Assembly: GCA_949318235.1 (NCBI GenBank)
Contig: OX439132.1
Span: forward strand, 26,847,743 to 26,911,742
Source: Ecdyonurus torrentis
Lineage: Eukaryota > Arthropoda > Insecta > Ephemeroptera > Heptageniidae
DNA: 64,000 bases
Direction: 5' to 3'
Shown: positions 34,428-47,633 of the stretch, in pieces
Numbering within the stretch: position 1 is the first letter of the stretch
Layout of the letters: each line of letters opens with the position of its first letter
Notes under the pieces: model-generated
What the model saw: the letters and a program-made list of their open reading frames with translations, nothing else
Database searches by the model: none
What the model was told of the DNA's origin: nothing
Made by a program: the position numbers and the translations under genes

Positions 34428-37400
34428 TAGCGCTAAAATAGTTAACTTTATATTATTTATTACTATTATTTTATTTTCTATCGACTACACTAGTATAATA
34501 TACTTCAGTATATATTATCTATTTATTTCATATTATTTCCAATTAAAATTCACATTAATGCATAAGGTAAAAAAAAAAAAAAAGTTTTTGTTTGTTTACA
34601 TGCGTAAAACGGTTGTCAACGTTCTATTTGACGTGCCAAATAATTTTTTGTCAACCCTCCAAAATACGCACTAACTTTAACTATACGTTAAAAATGAAAT
34701 TACTCCCAGTGCTTAAGTATATAATTACGACTTTATATAAGTCAAAATAAAATAAAAATATATAAAAATTGTAAATAAATAAATTTATCAGCAGTAGTTA
34801 TTTATCAAACTTGAATAATAATAGTTAATTGAAATAAATGTATCTTATAATATCGGACTACATGAAAATTGATAACAAGTTAATTTACTGTTTTAATGTC
34901 ACAACTTAAGTGACAACTTTCTTCAGAATAATCATTAAAAAATTTAATAGGTGGGGCTGGAGTAATATCTGCAGATTTACCATACTTGGTTGCATTTTAA
35001 GGCTGTTTAATAAACATTTCAGGGTGTATAGATTGAGTTGACAAAAGGATGAAAAACATGATTAAGTATCATGGACCTAAAATTTCAAACCCCAGTAATT
35101 CAAAAAATTTAAATACAGTGACATAGCTTTATATGTGGTTCATCTTAAAATATTAATTACAGGCAGTGTGGAAGGGATGCAGAGGATCACTTTCTTGTTA
35201 ATCCGTTGCTCACATTACTGACTAATCCCCTTAACACAAAATAGATCTACAAATGTTTATAAAAGCACAAGTTCTTAATGCTGCTAATGCAGAATATTGA
35301 TGAAAGCTTAATGTATGATAGAACCATTCAAAAAATCCAATCAAAGAGCACACACATACCCTTCTCCATTGATCCATATATAGTGACTCCTTATATCCGT
35401 CTAGCAGTATATTATAAAAGACTGTTTATTATAATATCTGTAATTTACAAATGAAGCGACTCATTTAATTTTTATATATACGATTCTCAAAATGATAGAT
35501 CACATTCTTCCATTCATTTATTAAAGAATTATGAATGAATAGGACTGACAAAGGATTATACAATGAGAATTTTTATGTATGATTCAAACGATTGACTTTA
35601 ATTCTCGAGTATCATATGATATAAAATTAAAAGTTTCAACAGCCAATAAGAAACACAATAAATATAATGTCAGATAAAAATGTTGTTGTTGTTGTAACAA
35701 AATTAGTAAGAAGTACAAAAGAGGTCAGGCTTGTATTTAATATTACACCCAATTGCAAATTGAGCTAATTATAATACTGTAATTTATACAACAAACATAT
35801 GACGAACTTCTATATTTCTTCATCCTTGCTAATTATGTAAATCTATATAATCTAGTTCTGTATTACACGTTGAAATGAAATAATAATTAAAAAAAAAAAT
35901 GAGAACTAGGAACTAAATTTATTTACTACGTATAATAGAAGATTTTATTATTATAAAATTAGTCACATAGGAACGTTGTAATAATGATAATTAAACATAA
36001 ATTTTTGTATTTATGAAATAAAATTAAGTAAAAATTTAAGGATTGGTCTTAATTTTAAATTCTTTAAATTGTACAAATTTTTTAGTTTCAATACGATGTG
36101 ATATTAAAGAAATGGCAACAATAAAAAAGAAGAAAACAAAATGCTTATGCAAAGCGTAAAAGATAATAATGCTGAATATTTAATTAACTTCATCAACAAT
36201 TAACACAATCAAGTAATTGCAGTAAACAGAAATAAACCAAAGAATATGCAAAAATAAAGATAATAATATGAATTTCAAAATTCTTACTATATATAAGAGT
36301 TAAGTATTTGTAATTAAAAAGAATGAATAAAAAAGAAACAAGACACGTTTTTGACTTTTACAAAGTCAAATTAAGCGTACCTCATGAATGATTTAGAATG
36401 TAATTATTATAAATACTTCATTTAGTTTGAGTCTACTGGGATACGTGCGCAGTAAAACAACCTTATTATTATTATTATATGGAAAATGAAAACAGTACAT
36501 ACACAATGAAATTATAAATAAATAACATTACTGCAAATGAAAATGGTATAAAAAATATACATACCTAATTTTAAAAGTCATAAAGGTTCAAGTTGAAAAA
36601 TAAAACAATATGTTGACGTATGAGCAAGATTTATGAATGCCACTTCAATTTTATTACGAAACTTTTATTATATATTTGAATCTGACCGTTAAGGTAAAAG
36701 ATTCCCAGTTTCTGTCTCATATACTAACTACAGTATAAAGCTGCTTTCTTAATGCACTCAAAAGATTCAGTGTAAAAATACGTATTTTATTTTATGCAAA
36801 AATCGAGTTCTACAACAACGTTTTACGTAATCTTAATTCTTTTTGAATGCAACTTAAAACTGCTCTCACAATGGACGATTAACATTCTGCTTATATAACA
36901 TTTTTTAACTATTGCAGCAATAAAAATACATCAACTCGACTTACGCATAATCTTAATTTCATGCTATTATAACATAACATTAGTAGCGTAGATTTTGAGA
37001 AAATATTTATTGAATTGTCAAGCAGCCTTCAAATTTAAATTAAAGGGGGGGGGGGGGGGTACTGCAAGTCAATGTTATTTTAACGAAAAAATATATATAT
37101 ATATTTGAAGGAAATATGATCGCAGCATCGCAGCGCTATTATTTACCATGTATTTGAAATTGTCATAAATAAATAAATATGAACACGAGTATATACACAA
37201 TTTATAAAGTAAGGTGTATTTATATGTACTTACTGTGTACACATTAGTAATGAGGAGCACCAATAACGATATCATCGAGTTTCATCACAGATGTACATAC
37301 ATACTTTCATATGCAATCCTCCTTTGTTATGTATGTTGTAAATATGCAAATAATGATAAAGTAGAAGGGGAAATAATATGCAAAGTAGGTAAAAAGTTAA

Positions 37401-38369
37401 GATAATAAAAATTACATTTAATACTCATTATGCATTTATTTATAATTATTTATTCATTATATAATGACGTGTCAGAGAGTATTTGATATTATCCATGTTT
37501 TTAAATGTATAACAACGGAATGCATGCATTAATTGCATAAATGTACATATTACAATTAAATTGAAAGGCAGATTAGTAAATTAGAAGAATAGTTACTCTG
37601 AAATTTAAAAGTTGATCCCCTATTTTTTATGTTAATTAAAGGTCAATGGTAACAAACATAATATTAAAAAATTACAGCATAAAGCATAAAATTTTCAGTA
37701 CCAGTGACCAGCAGATAAGGGAGAACAAAAAATTAAATTAACACACAGTTGGGTAGTTTAAAAATAAGTCATTTAAATTTTTGCATAGGTGGCTTTTCAA
37801 AGTTGTTAATAATTTCATAGTTCATGTTCATAGTTTTTCATAATTGTAATTGTCTTAAATTCTTAAGTAAATTATTGTGAGAAGGAAAAAAAAAATGCAT
37901 CTGCCAATGTTAGTAAAATCATCGTAGCATCATTGTGTTTTCATCGGAACTCATTTTTAGCTTTAAAAAAAATATTTCTACATTCGAGAATAGGAGGGAG
38001 AGCGAGAGAGACGGGAGACATACATACTGATAGAGATGTTCAACCAGCAAACATACAAAGTAAAAATTTAAACTATTTTCATAATTAACATAATACAACA
38101 GCGTTATTATACTGTACAAAATAAAACTTTATTATTTTAAACAGACTAAATAATATGTTCATTCCGTCAGAGCAACTACGTCACTTTTCATACATGAATA
38201 TACCATAAACGCATAATAATGGTTAAACGATATAACCATAAAAATTAATATTACGAAATTGATCAAATAAAAAATATCGACAAAACTAACTCATCACAAA
38301 TATTCTCTCTCTTTGCTCTGATTTTTAAAAAACTTTTTTTTGTCTCCTGTAAAACTATACAAAATGCAG

Positions 38370-38445
38370 ATTCGCCCTTTGCTGCAAACTGGCCAAAAGC
38401 AAATTCGCCTTTTGCTGCAAACTGGCCAAATGCAGATTCGCCCTT
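38370..38445. repeat. Short tandem repeat, about 34-base unit, two and a half copies
   Basis: The unit TTCGCC(C/T)TTTGCTGCAAACT continuing GGCCAAA(A/T)GCA is repeated, the third copy breaking off after TTCGCCCTTTGG. It reads open on the minus strand but only as a repeat shadow. Confidence 0.7.
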
Positions 38446-38521
38446 TGGCCGCAGCCACGTCGATATCATTATGTAATATTGATAACGGAGAAGTAAAAAC
38501 TACTAAAAATATATGACTCAC

Positions 38522-38586
38522 CGGTGAAATCGCTAACAATCACAAGCAGCGCGAGGCAAGCTTTGGGACCCCGTGATTCTTATATA
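38522..38586 (-). promoter_or_regulatory. Candidate TATA promoter and first exon, minus strand
   Basis: The minus strand has TATATAAG at 38586-38579, a GC-richer stretch starting about 30 bases on, and a consensus donor ACCG|GTGAGT at 38522/38521. This is the layout of a short non-coding first exon. The next minus-strand coding sequence with an unpaired 5' acceptor is the galactosyltransferase 11.5 kb downstream, so it is a possible distal promoter for that gene. That link is inference. Confidence 0.3.
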
Positions 38587-39705
38587 CTTTAGCTTTGCGG
38601 GACCCTGTGTTTTTATAGTTTTTTTTGTTGTTTTTTTGTTATTGTTATCATTTTTTATTATTTACTTTTTTTTAAAGCTACTTCAAAAAAGCTGTAAGTT
38701 TTTTAATGAAGAATATTACACGTGCGTATACTTTTCTATGTCATAAGTTTTAGGAATATGTTGTCACCGATAACACGCATTGAAATAATGATAATAAAAA
38801 ATAGCGTTAGTTTTATCAAATTTAAGTTAAAATGCTGATTATTTAAAAATATAAATAAACACTTATCGTCGAAGGAAAAAAGCAACAACAACAAATTTAA
38901 TATTTTAACGCACTTCTCCCCCCCCCCCACCCCCCCCCCCCCCCCAAAATGAAGTATTCTCTTGCTTTTTGAAGAAGTGTTGACTTTGCTACAGAAGTGA
39001 TGGTTTAACCTGTAGACCGCATAGACCACAGACTATGCCTAATCATCAATCTTAATCCTTAAAACTCAACAGCCTAAAGACTAAAGAGTATGACGACGAG
39101 TCAGAGAGAGAGAGAGAGAAAGACTGAAAGAACTATACTTTTTAAAGATTCTCCAAAAGAAAAATAGTAACATTGCTATTAACAATTTAAAAAGTACGAA
39201 AATTTCAAATAATTTCTAAATTAAGTTTGTAAAATTCCGAAATTTTACTCGCATTAAGACACAAATTAAAGAAAAAAAAGTGCAAATTATACCAGCAAAA
39301 TCGTTCTGTACGGTATTGCGTAAAGATTGTATATTTGCAAACAAAATAACCCAAATGTGAACTGAAACTGATGAATAATATAAATAACAACTCACATTTA
39401 AATATATGTAGTCAATTTAACATAATTACGACTAATCTAATGCATTTCATCATACGACTTCATGCATCACTATATTGTTTAAAATTCACATGCAAAACAT
39501 TTAGTCTATATATGATGGATATGATGGAAGCATTCTTAATGGCAATTTAAAAAATACTGACAATATATGAATTATTCGTAAAATATGTTAATATAACAAA
39601 ATTCTGTGGTGGAATTAAAAGTCTATGATGTAAATAATTTTATTGATTTTTTTCACCACCAGAATAGACCAGAGAAAATAATATCACATAACAATTGATG
39701 GGACT

Positions 39706-39985
39706 TACATAAATAACTTATTTGTCTCAAAACCCAACTGTAGCCCCGTAGCAGTGATCAGAAATTTCAATTTATGCAACTCGCACAACATTTTCATACT
39801 AGTTTTTGCATGTTTCTGACGTCATAAACATGAATAGTCACGCAAATTGCAAACTTGACAGTATTTTCACGCTATCTGGTGGGGTTACATTAACATTCTG
39901 GTAAAAATTGTCAACAATTTTGAAGATCCCATTTCGTGTTTATTCATTAAAAAAGCACATTTTGTTTTATGTGGTCTATGGCTTT
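39706..39985. repeat. Dispersed repeat (family 4, copy 1)
   Basis: Shares AAAACCCAACTG, GTAGCAGTGATCAGAAA, CACAACATTTTCATACTAGT and ACATTAACATTCT in the same order with 54901-55240. Termini are not clear. Confidence 0.7.
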
Positions 39986-40410
39986 AATTTGTTACTTAAT
40001 ACTTTATACCCACATTAAAAATAATGATATTATAAAGCTAAGTATAATATGTTTATAAACAAAAAATATATAATAAAAACAATTGCAGCAGGATAATATC
40101 GCAATATTACTATGACCTTTATTTACATGGTATGTCTATACAGCAGAGGTTCAGTCACCTATTCAGTTCATCAAGGTTGTATATTCAAGAATCAAGTCAC
40201 GGAGGAATCTGCCATGAGTGTGGTTACCTATCTCACTCGTTATATATATTACAACTCGATACGACAAAGATGTTTATCTTCAATTTATATAAAGTATAAA
40301 ACTAGAGGAATTGTATAATTAAAACCTTTTATTATTATATACATATTTTAAGATACTTTATATAGTGATAGGACGCACGATATAATACATTGTTTGCAAT
40401 AGTGTACTAC

Positions 40411-40514
<104 letters not shown>

Positions 40515-41687
40515 TTAGTATATAGCCTAATTAATAAAAACATTAATTGAGTTTAAACCATAATTTTAACCACTATACAGTATTTCCCATAACTATGAGT
40601 CCGTAAACTTTGCGATAGTAATTTATCAAGCGCGTGAAGAGATTACATAAAAGCATGCAAACACTTTTTAAAAAAAAATCAGAACTTTCGTCAAATAAAT
40701 ATAAATTTTTATATTTAAACGTACTTAAAATTTACTGCTTATACAAATGCCAAATGTTTACGTTATTGTACTTGAAAATAAACTGCTTAGTTATCTTTGT
40801 TTTAAAATGAATAACGATAAACATTGATTTATTATTACAGTACACGCATACTGTGATACAAATATTTATTAATTGTAACGAAAACAATACATTCACGTAA
40901 CGACAAATGCACTACTAAAAGTTAAAATTTGTATCACATTGTCAATACATATTTGTATGTGGCACATAATATAATAATTAAAAATTATATTAACTATTAA
41001 TTCTAAAAAATATAAAAGGCAATATTATTTGAAATGCTAAAAGTAGGCACGTGCTATTACAGTAAAAAGTTCAACTATAATTGTATAAATACGTCCTGTA
41101 CACATATAGGGGGACTTTCCGATTAAATAATTAATTTTCAACTTCACGATCACAAACAATCAAATTGTACATTGAAGCCTCCATAAATAAAATGATTTCC
41201 GCCCATAAATAAATATTTGCTACAACAAAGATAAATTAATTGCACGGAAAAAAAAGTAACTATTTAGATGTATTTTCAGAATAAATTTGTTAGATATATA
41301 CAAAGTTCTTTTTAACATTTACCACTGAAGAAATAACATTTTGTACTAGCAAGTTACTGTTCAAACTTTTTTTCAATTGAGTTATTGGTTTGTACTGACG
41401 ACTGACATCTATCTAACTAAAGAATTTGTGAAATATTTCCGTGTACGCTTTTAATTAAATCCATGAAAATAAGAAATATTATACGCATACATAAATATCA
41501 TTTTCATATTTGCAAAATTTCGAGAAAATTAAGAAAAAGGAAAGTTATGTATTGATAATCTCATCAAGTCGCATTTGCTACAAATTTTCAAGCAATTTGA
41601 GAAAAAAAAGAAAAGAAAAGTTATTGAGAATTCATCTTGTCATATTATATAGAAGAGCAAGTTTATTTCTAATTTTCTTATACGCAG

Positions 41688-41797
41688 TTGGGAATGTAAA
41701 CCACAACAAATTAATTTACGAAGAAATGGAAAAAGATTCTTCTTTAGCACATTTACATAATAGAGTTCCATCTGTGAGCAGCTTGCTGGGAGTATAG
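41688..41797 (+). CDS. Candidate terminal coding exon of an unidentified plus-strand gene
   Basis: A pyrimidine-rich acceptor (TTTTCTTATACGCAG) is followed by two bases completing a codon and 35 codons to TAG: GNVNHNKLIYEEMEKD, then SSLAHLHNRVPSVSSLLGV. Composition is less AT-biased and residue use more protein-like than the surrounding open frames. AATAAA occurs about 210 bases downstream. I could not identify a partner first exon ending in phase 1, so it may be spurious or belong to a distant gene. Confidence 0.35.
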
Positions 41798-42211
41798 TGG
41801 GAGGGTGCGAGAATTTTATTTTTATACCTTTACAGAACCTCTCACAAATTTCTTTTAACTTGACTAAAAATAGCGTTTGCTTACCATCACATTTTTTTAC
41901 AGCATCCTCTATATTTTTTTATCGTTTTTTTTTTTTTCTTCCGTAAAGTTTTTTTCTACTTTATTTATTTTCGTTTTTTTTTTTTTTTTTTTTTTCTCTT
42001 AGCATACAGAAATAAAAAGTTTGTCAAAAAAAAAAAAAAAAACTTAAGAAAACTTAATGTTAAATTTTTTCTATGTTGTTAAAAACTTAAGGACAGTAAT
42101 TAAAATTTGAGAAATCATATTACACCTTTATGATATAAATGTTAATTAAATCATTATTTCTAAAATAAAATTCGTATGATTTAAAAATCTGAATTTTTGT
42201 TTTATACACTA

Positions 42212-42228
<17 letters not shown>

Positions 42229-42260
<32 letters not shown>
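42229..42260. repeat. Compound (CT)n(CA)n microsatellite
   Basis: A CT run from about 42212 passes directly into a CA run of about 32 bases. Confidence 0.9.
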
Positions 42261-42262
<2 letters not shown>

Positions 42263-42636
42263 CTTTTGGTTACTTAGAAAATTATGATTAACTACACATA
42301 AAAATCATAAAACGTAATAAATACTGTCTTTTTATTAGCATAAAAAAATATGAAATATGTCCTAATCGTTGCCCAATCATCAAAAAGAAAATAAAAACAA
42401 CAAAATAAAATTTAGATTGTGACAGAGTTTTATATCTTAAAATTCGCATGCGATAAAAAGATTTTTAACTTTCTATAAAGCATCACATGCAAAATTTCAA
42501 ATAATATTTTAAACTTTTATTCTCTACATGAGAAACAATGAAAAAAAAAAATCTTTACATATAACGAAGATAAACGACTGAACAATTCTTCAATTTGCAC
42601 GTATTATAAAGTACAAAATGAAATTGAAAGTGTGAC

Positions 42637-42644
42637 GTATATAT
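42637..42644 (+). promoter_or_regulatory. Possible TATA box of the 42.8-kb secreted-protein gene
   Basis: GTATATAT lies in a GC-richer promoter-like patch, 168 bases before the start codon. A second candidate, ACTATATACG at 42707-42716, is equally placed. Which one is used cannot be decided from sequence. Confidence 0.35.
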
Positions 42645-42811
42645 GAGAGCTTAGGTCGGGCAAGACAAGGCAAGTGTGGGGGCAAGGAGTGGTAGACATA
42701 TACTACACTATATACGTGAAGAAGTTGGAGAGAGAGAGTTGGGTTTTTGGTTGAAGTACACTGTGTCAATCTCTAGACCTACGTAAGTAGTCTGCTTGGC
42801 TCCATAACAAC

Positions 42812-43652
42812 ATGGCTTGTCTATTACATGTAAGTTTAACCCGCTTCTTATATATATATAAATATATTTATATCATCATTTAATTATAAACTTTTGTCTA
42901 CTCTACCACGTATATAATATGGAAAATATAGAGAGAACAAAGTATTAAAAAAATAAATATATAAAAAAAAACTCCTTTCACATTTTCAATGTCATAATGT
43001 CGACTTGTTTTTATAATACGAGTTCATTAAAATAATTTCTTTATAAAATTAAATAATAATAAAAAAAACTCATAAGTTTATTAATAAAAGGGTATCAAAT
43101 ATTAAAAATTTTCATATTTTTTTGTTATTAAAAGTTTTCATACAGTATCCCTTTCTCTCTCGAATTATAGGTGACCTCAATTGTTAATTGCTATTTATTA
43201 TAAAATACTGCATTTTGTGAATTCTTAGGATTTTTTTTAGAAATTTCCTATGAAAAAATACCATTAATAAAAGTATTTGTCATATATAGCATTATAAATA
43301 ATACGGGTGATAAAAAACAACATGAATATGAGTGCTTTATATTTGTGCAATGAAATTTAATTATAATACCAACCCTCTATAGGTGGGACTACTTTTACTA
43401 CTACTTGTGACCTCTAGTCTGGCACGACCTTATGACCCCGAAGATCCCAAGTTAGATGAAGTATTACCTCCTGAAGGTGAATTCGAAGCGTTCTACCCTC
43501 GCAATGCATATGGTGTGGAGAATGGTGCATCTCGAGCGTCGCACGGACACGGAACTTTCTATAAATATCGAAATCCTGCACTTGTTGACGTCAAAAATGC
43601 ACCAGCATACGGTTTCCGATTTGATGGAGTTCGACGATTCAATTTTGATTAA
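42812..43652 (+). CDS. Small secreted protein, two exons (95 residues), unrecognised family
   Basis: Exon 1 (42812-42829) encodes MACLLH and ends at a CAT|GTAAGT donor. Exon 2 starts after CTATAG at 43383 and runs in phase 0 to TAA at 43650-43652. The joined N-terminus, MACLLHVGLLLLLLVTSSLA, is a textbook signal peptide split by the intron. The predicted mature part begins RPYDPEDPKLDEVLPPEGEF and ends GFRFDGVRRFNFD: acidic at the start, aromatic and glycine-rich later, with no cysteine. An intron inside the signal peptide is usual for arthropod cuticle and related secreted proteins, but I see no Rebers-Riddiford or other named domain. The stop codon overlaps an AATAAA hexamer. The next gene downstream has the same design. 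Confidence 0.75.
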
Positions 43653-44993
43653 ATAAAATGCATGTGTATTGCATTGTAATTATATAAACAATAACAGTAC
43701 AGTTAATGTGAATGGCATTAATTTCCCTGCCATAATTGTGATTTTATTCCCGTCACAATAGATTTGATAAATATCTTCTTTTTTTTCTTTTTTTTTTTAC
43801 ATTTTATATTGACTTCCTATTCTGGAGCAATAGTGCATTACTACAGTGAATTACATGGTGAAAGCTTATTTAATGTAACAACATATTACGTAAGTTATTA
43901 ACTATATACTATACGCAGCCCCTGCATCTCTTATCTATACCCTCTCAACTGACTCAAAACATGAAATGAACATTTTATTTATACTATATTTAGTTTTAAT
44001 GTGTTAAATTTACGAAAAATAAATCAATTCACATATTCTATTAGTCAAATCAAGATTTTTTACACTGTTAACTTGCTGTTCCCTATGTATTTAATCTTAC
44101 ATCTATTGATTGAGACGTCATATATATAACAAACTATAAACAATCATTTTAATACATATCAGATTAAATTTATCAATAATAATTTTTTCATTTATAATGT
44201 GCGCTCTCTTTACGTCTCTTTCTTATACTATAATGTTCATTTTACTATAAAAGTTATCAGCAGTTGCATTTTTTAAATACTTTTACCTATTTTAGGGGGT
44301 TGAAATTTTAACGCAAAATAAATTAACTTTTTTTTTTAAACTATAACGAGTATATATAAGTATTTTAACAATGCAGCTGGCCGATATATATAGACAGACA
44401 GATGTACCATGTGCTTCATCTATGTTTTAATATTAATGAGTAAAAGAATAAATGCATTTTTTTAAAAATGAATATCAGTCTCATGCATGCTTGTTTATCA
44501 TAAATTTTTATCACACATTTTATGAATTTTAATATTCACATGATAAATATTTTTAACATTTTGTAAGTAAATGTTTTTCAAGCCCCCCCCCCCCCCCCCC
44601 CCCTAATGTAAAGCTGGAATTTTTATTACATTAAAATTATTTAAACATCTTTGCTATGTAAATTAAAATCACAGAAAAATATTTATATAAATAAAAGTGA
44701 AATACAAACAAACAAAAATATGATAACTTTTATTTTCACACAGGTTTTTGTTTCCACAAAACGTGAGAAAATATTCTAAAAAATTTATTAATTAAATTTC
44801 AAATGAAGGCGATAGTGATTTTGTTTCTTTCCTATGAAATATAATATATTATTTTTATTAAAAAAATAAAAGTTAAACGTTTATTATAATTATAAAGCAA
44901 TGGTAACGGAGATATTTTACTTTAAAAGGCGTGTTAGATAATCTACATTCTTGTATAGATAATTTGAGGTATAATAAACTTTAAAAAATGCAG

Positions 44994-45082
44994 CAGTATA
45001 AGTTTGACTATGATGCATCGAGCATGCACTTGCACCCTCAGGTCGCTTCACAATCACGCATCCTTGGAGTCAACAACTTGTA
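44994..45082 (+). CDS. Possible unassigned internal exon
   Basis: A GC-richer 89-base segment follows AATGCAG and ends at a near-perfect donor (TA|GTAAGTAAG). One frame is open throughout: QYKFDYDASSMHLHPQ, then VASQSRILGVNNL. The acceptor lacks a good pyrimidine tract. It could be an exon of a neighbouring secreted-protein gene or a non-coding exon. Confidence 0.25.
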
Positions 45083-45630
45083 GTAAGTAAGGTGCATGAC
45101 CTATGTTTTGGTGCCCTCACGTATAATCATGATTATATATTTACATAATATCAAACTAAACTATACATCTGAATAAGTACACAGAGAATACACTTAAGTA
45201 GTTAACGATGCAATTTTTAGAGGTTAAATAATTAACAGAGCATCCACTATGTTGTTAGTACAAAAATTAATCTGTAACTATACAATACGTAAAGTATAGC
45301 TATCAAAGTGTGTAGTTAAACGTTCGTCAGAAGTACGTGTTTATTTTTTAATAACTTACTAACACATGAAAGTTAGATTACGTGTTCAAACAATTATAAT
45401 ATAAGAACCACAAACTATTCGAAATTTCATTTTTTTTTTTTTTTTTTTTTTTGACATGTTTACACAATGTAATAGTATTCAATTAATGGCACACCGCAAA
45501 TACTGATTTGTGTTTTAACAGGACATTAGAATGCCAATTTATTATTATTATTTTATTATTTTTATTTTTTTTTTTTATTATTTTTTTTTTTTTGCTCGCA
45601 GAAACGCAAAAATTGCTAAAATTGTATGTA

Positions 45631-45752
45631 CAGCTCTGGTCAAAAAAGTTCCCGAATGATTTGCATAGGCAACCCGCAAGCACACTATGTTATCTTTATG
45701 AGGAAACGCAGCGGCCGCCGCTGCCCCGTTCGGGAACTTTTGGCCAGAGCTG
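45631..45752. mobile_element. Tc1/mariner-type MITE (family 5, copy 1)
   Basis: The ends CAGCTCTGGTCAAAAAAGTT and AACTTTTGGCCAGAGCTG are inverted. The left flank is TA and the right flank TG, a mutated TA duplication. The centre has a GC-rich GCGGCCGCCGCTGCCCCGTT shared with 54607-54722. Confidence 0.85.
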
Positions 45753-46397
45753 TGCATTAAAATGCAGAACTCGCGTTAAAAAATGAGCTGATTTTTGTTT
45801 CTTATATTTTTAATTATGCTCTTATGTTATGCTTTCTTATGTTCTTCATCTTTGTCTCTTCATTAAATCTCTCAGATTATATTATTATTCTTGTTGTCAC
45901 GGTTTGTTTAAATTCTTCAAAACTTTTCTCTTTCTTGTTTTGATTGATTCACGTTGATTGATTTGTTTTGCTCTCGATTTTTCTTTTTTAGGTGTTTTTA
46001 AACAAAACTATTTAAAACGTATTTTTACGCTGGAAAAACAACAACTTTAGATTGACTATTTAATTGAAGATTAATTTAGTCACATAATTTTCTATGAATT
46101 TTTTTATAATTTTTAATTCCTTAACTGATAGTAGTTCTCAAAATTAACTTCACGATAATTTTTTATGCATTTTTTTTTATTTACTATATTTATCATATAA
46201 TCTTCTTTAAATATATATTTTAGTTTCGTTTTCATATAAAATTTATAAAAGTAAAAACTAATAATTTATAAAAAAATAAAAAAAGGAAGGAAGATGCACT
46301 TTTGCCGCGAGATATAAGAGCGAGAGGGATAATTAACATACCAAAAATAATGATAACTGTTTTTGTGGGATAAAATGATGGATGGGGGTGAGGTTAC

Positions 46398-46406
46398 TAT
46401 ATAAAG
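46398..46406 (+). promoter_or_regulatory. TATA box of the 46.5-kb secreted-protein gene
   Basis: TATATAAAG sits 87 bases before the start codon. Counting about 30 bases places transcription start near 46430, giving a short 5' leader of roughly 55 bases. Confidence 0.65.
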
Positions 46407-46484
46407 GTCTAAACACTGAACTTGAACGATTCATTCATCGAAAAGCCATCAAGTATATCGTGAGCATTAGACCCTGCTGTCATC

Positions 46485-47555
46485 ATGGCGAACCATAGAA
46501 TTATACCTGTAAGTACTCAAACATTAATTTATTTAAATTAAATTACACATTTACATATTTTTTTATTATTATATAATTTGAAAAAGTGATTTCAAAAATA
46601 TCTTTAAGTGAAAAACTAGATGTTTTAAATTAATCATGTGCGATAAAAAAAAAAGCGCTAGTGTTATCACGTTATCACTCAATTCATGTTTCATTATCAA
46701 AATGATAATGCTACTGTACGTATAATCTATGAGTCAATATAATTTGAAATGTTATTTATATATATAATTTATTTTTCCATGTACTAATTATTATTTTTTT
46801 TTTTCTGCTTCAGTTTTTGCTGATTGCATTTCTTGCAGTTTCTGAAGGCTTCATTTTCCCGATATTCATAAAAACAATGTAAGTGATTAAAATATAATAT
46901 TATCTTTGGTACAGTATATAAAGCATGCTCTAAAGTTATAAGCATTGACTTGTCTTTTAGTTCTACGTATTAGAAATTAAAACAGAATTAATTTTGATAT
47001 GACTGTAATTTAATTCTGACTTTTGTAATTCACTATCAATAACATTTTATTTAAATCAAAATACAGTAAACTTTCAATGTTATGGATGCATAAAGGATCC
47101 AGGAGAAATAGTAATCTCTTGCAATAAAAATTCACAAAACAAAAGATTTTACATTGTTATGCCTAAATACTAATGGCTTTTGCAGACCTAACTGTACATT
47201 TTACAAAATTAATAGCTAATTATTTATTATTGAAATAATTATTTTTATAATTGCATGGCTCATTATATTTACTTTTATCTCACACTATAATATTTTCATT
47301 ACGTTTCTTTTTTTGACTTACAGAGACTTGGACAGTTTTACAAGCAAACTAAAGAACCCATTCTTCCCGACACAAGTTCAGCAATGGCAAGACGTGCCTG
47401 CCCATCCTCCCTCCCCTGCAGTCCGCAGTTGGTACCCATACTCAGGGGTAGTACCTGTACCTCAACAACAACGTTATGTGATACCTCCTACTGTACAGCA
47501 ACCACCTCACAAAGAAGATGTCCCAGTTATTGTAGGACAAGGCCATGTGTTTTAA
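46485..47555 (+). CDS. Small secreted protein, three exons (106 residues), unrecognised family
   Basis: Exons are 46485-46508 (MANHRIIP, donor CCT|GTAAGT), 46814-46878 (FLLIAFLAVSEGFIFPIFIK plus T, donor AT|GTAAGT) and 47324-47555 to TAA. Phases 0 and 2 match exactly, giving an isoleucine codon across the last junction. The N-terminus is a signal peptide split by intron 1, with probable cleavage after SEG. The mature chain (DLDSFTSKLKNPFFPTQVQQ at its start) is rich in proline, glutamine, valine and tyrosine (SWYPYSGVVPVPQQQRYVIP) and has no cysteine, a composition seen in structural or cuticular secreted proteins. No named domain. A clear TATA box precedes it and an AATAAA lies at 48173-48178. 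Confidence 0.8.
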
Positions 47556-47633
47556 CTTGAATTACGTTAAATACATTAGTAATTCTCCAAGTATGCTCAT
47601 CTAATTCTAAAATTACCCATAAAAGAGAAGCCA

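Larger units (their letters stand above)
30953..38521. other. Long AT-rich gene desert
   Basis: No exon recognised on either strand. It contains CT/AG tracts (31461-31482, 33408-33421, 34364-34423), a G run (37047-37059) and two CG-richer patches next to CT tracts (31480-31550, 33290-33410) that might be regulatory, with no clear motif. The short open frames are low-complexity. Confidence 0.55.
43653..46397. other. Region between two secreted-protein genes
   Basis: AT-rich, with a C run (44582-44603), a T run near 45430-45452, one MITE (45631-45752) and one possible exon (44994-45082). Confidence 0.5.
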
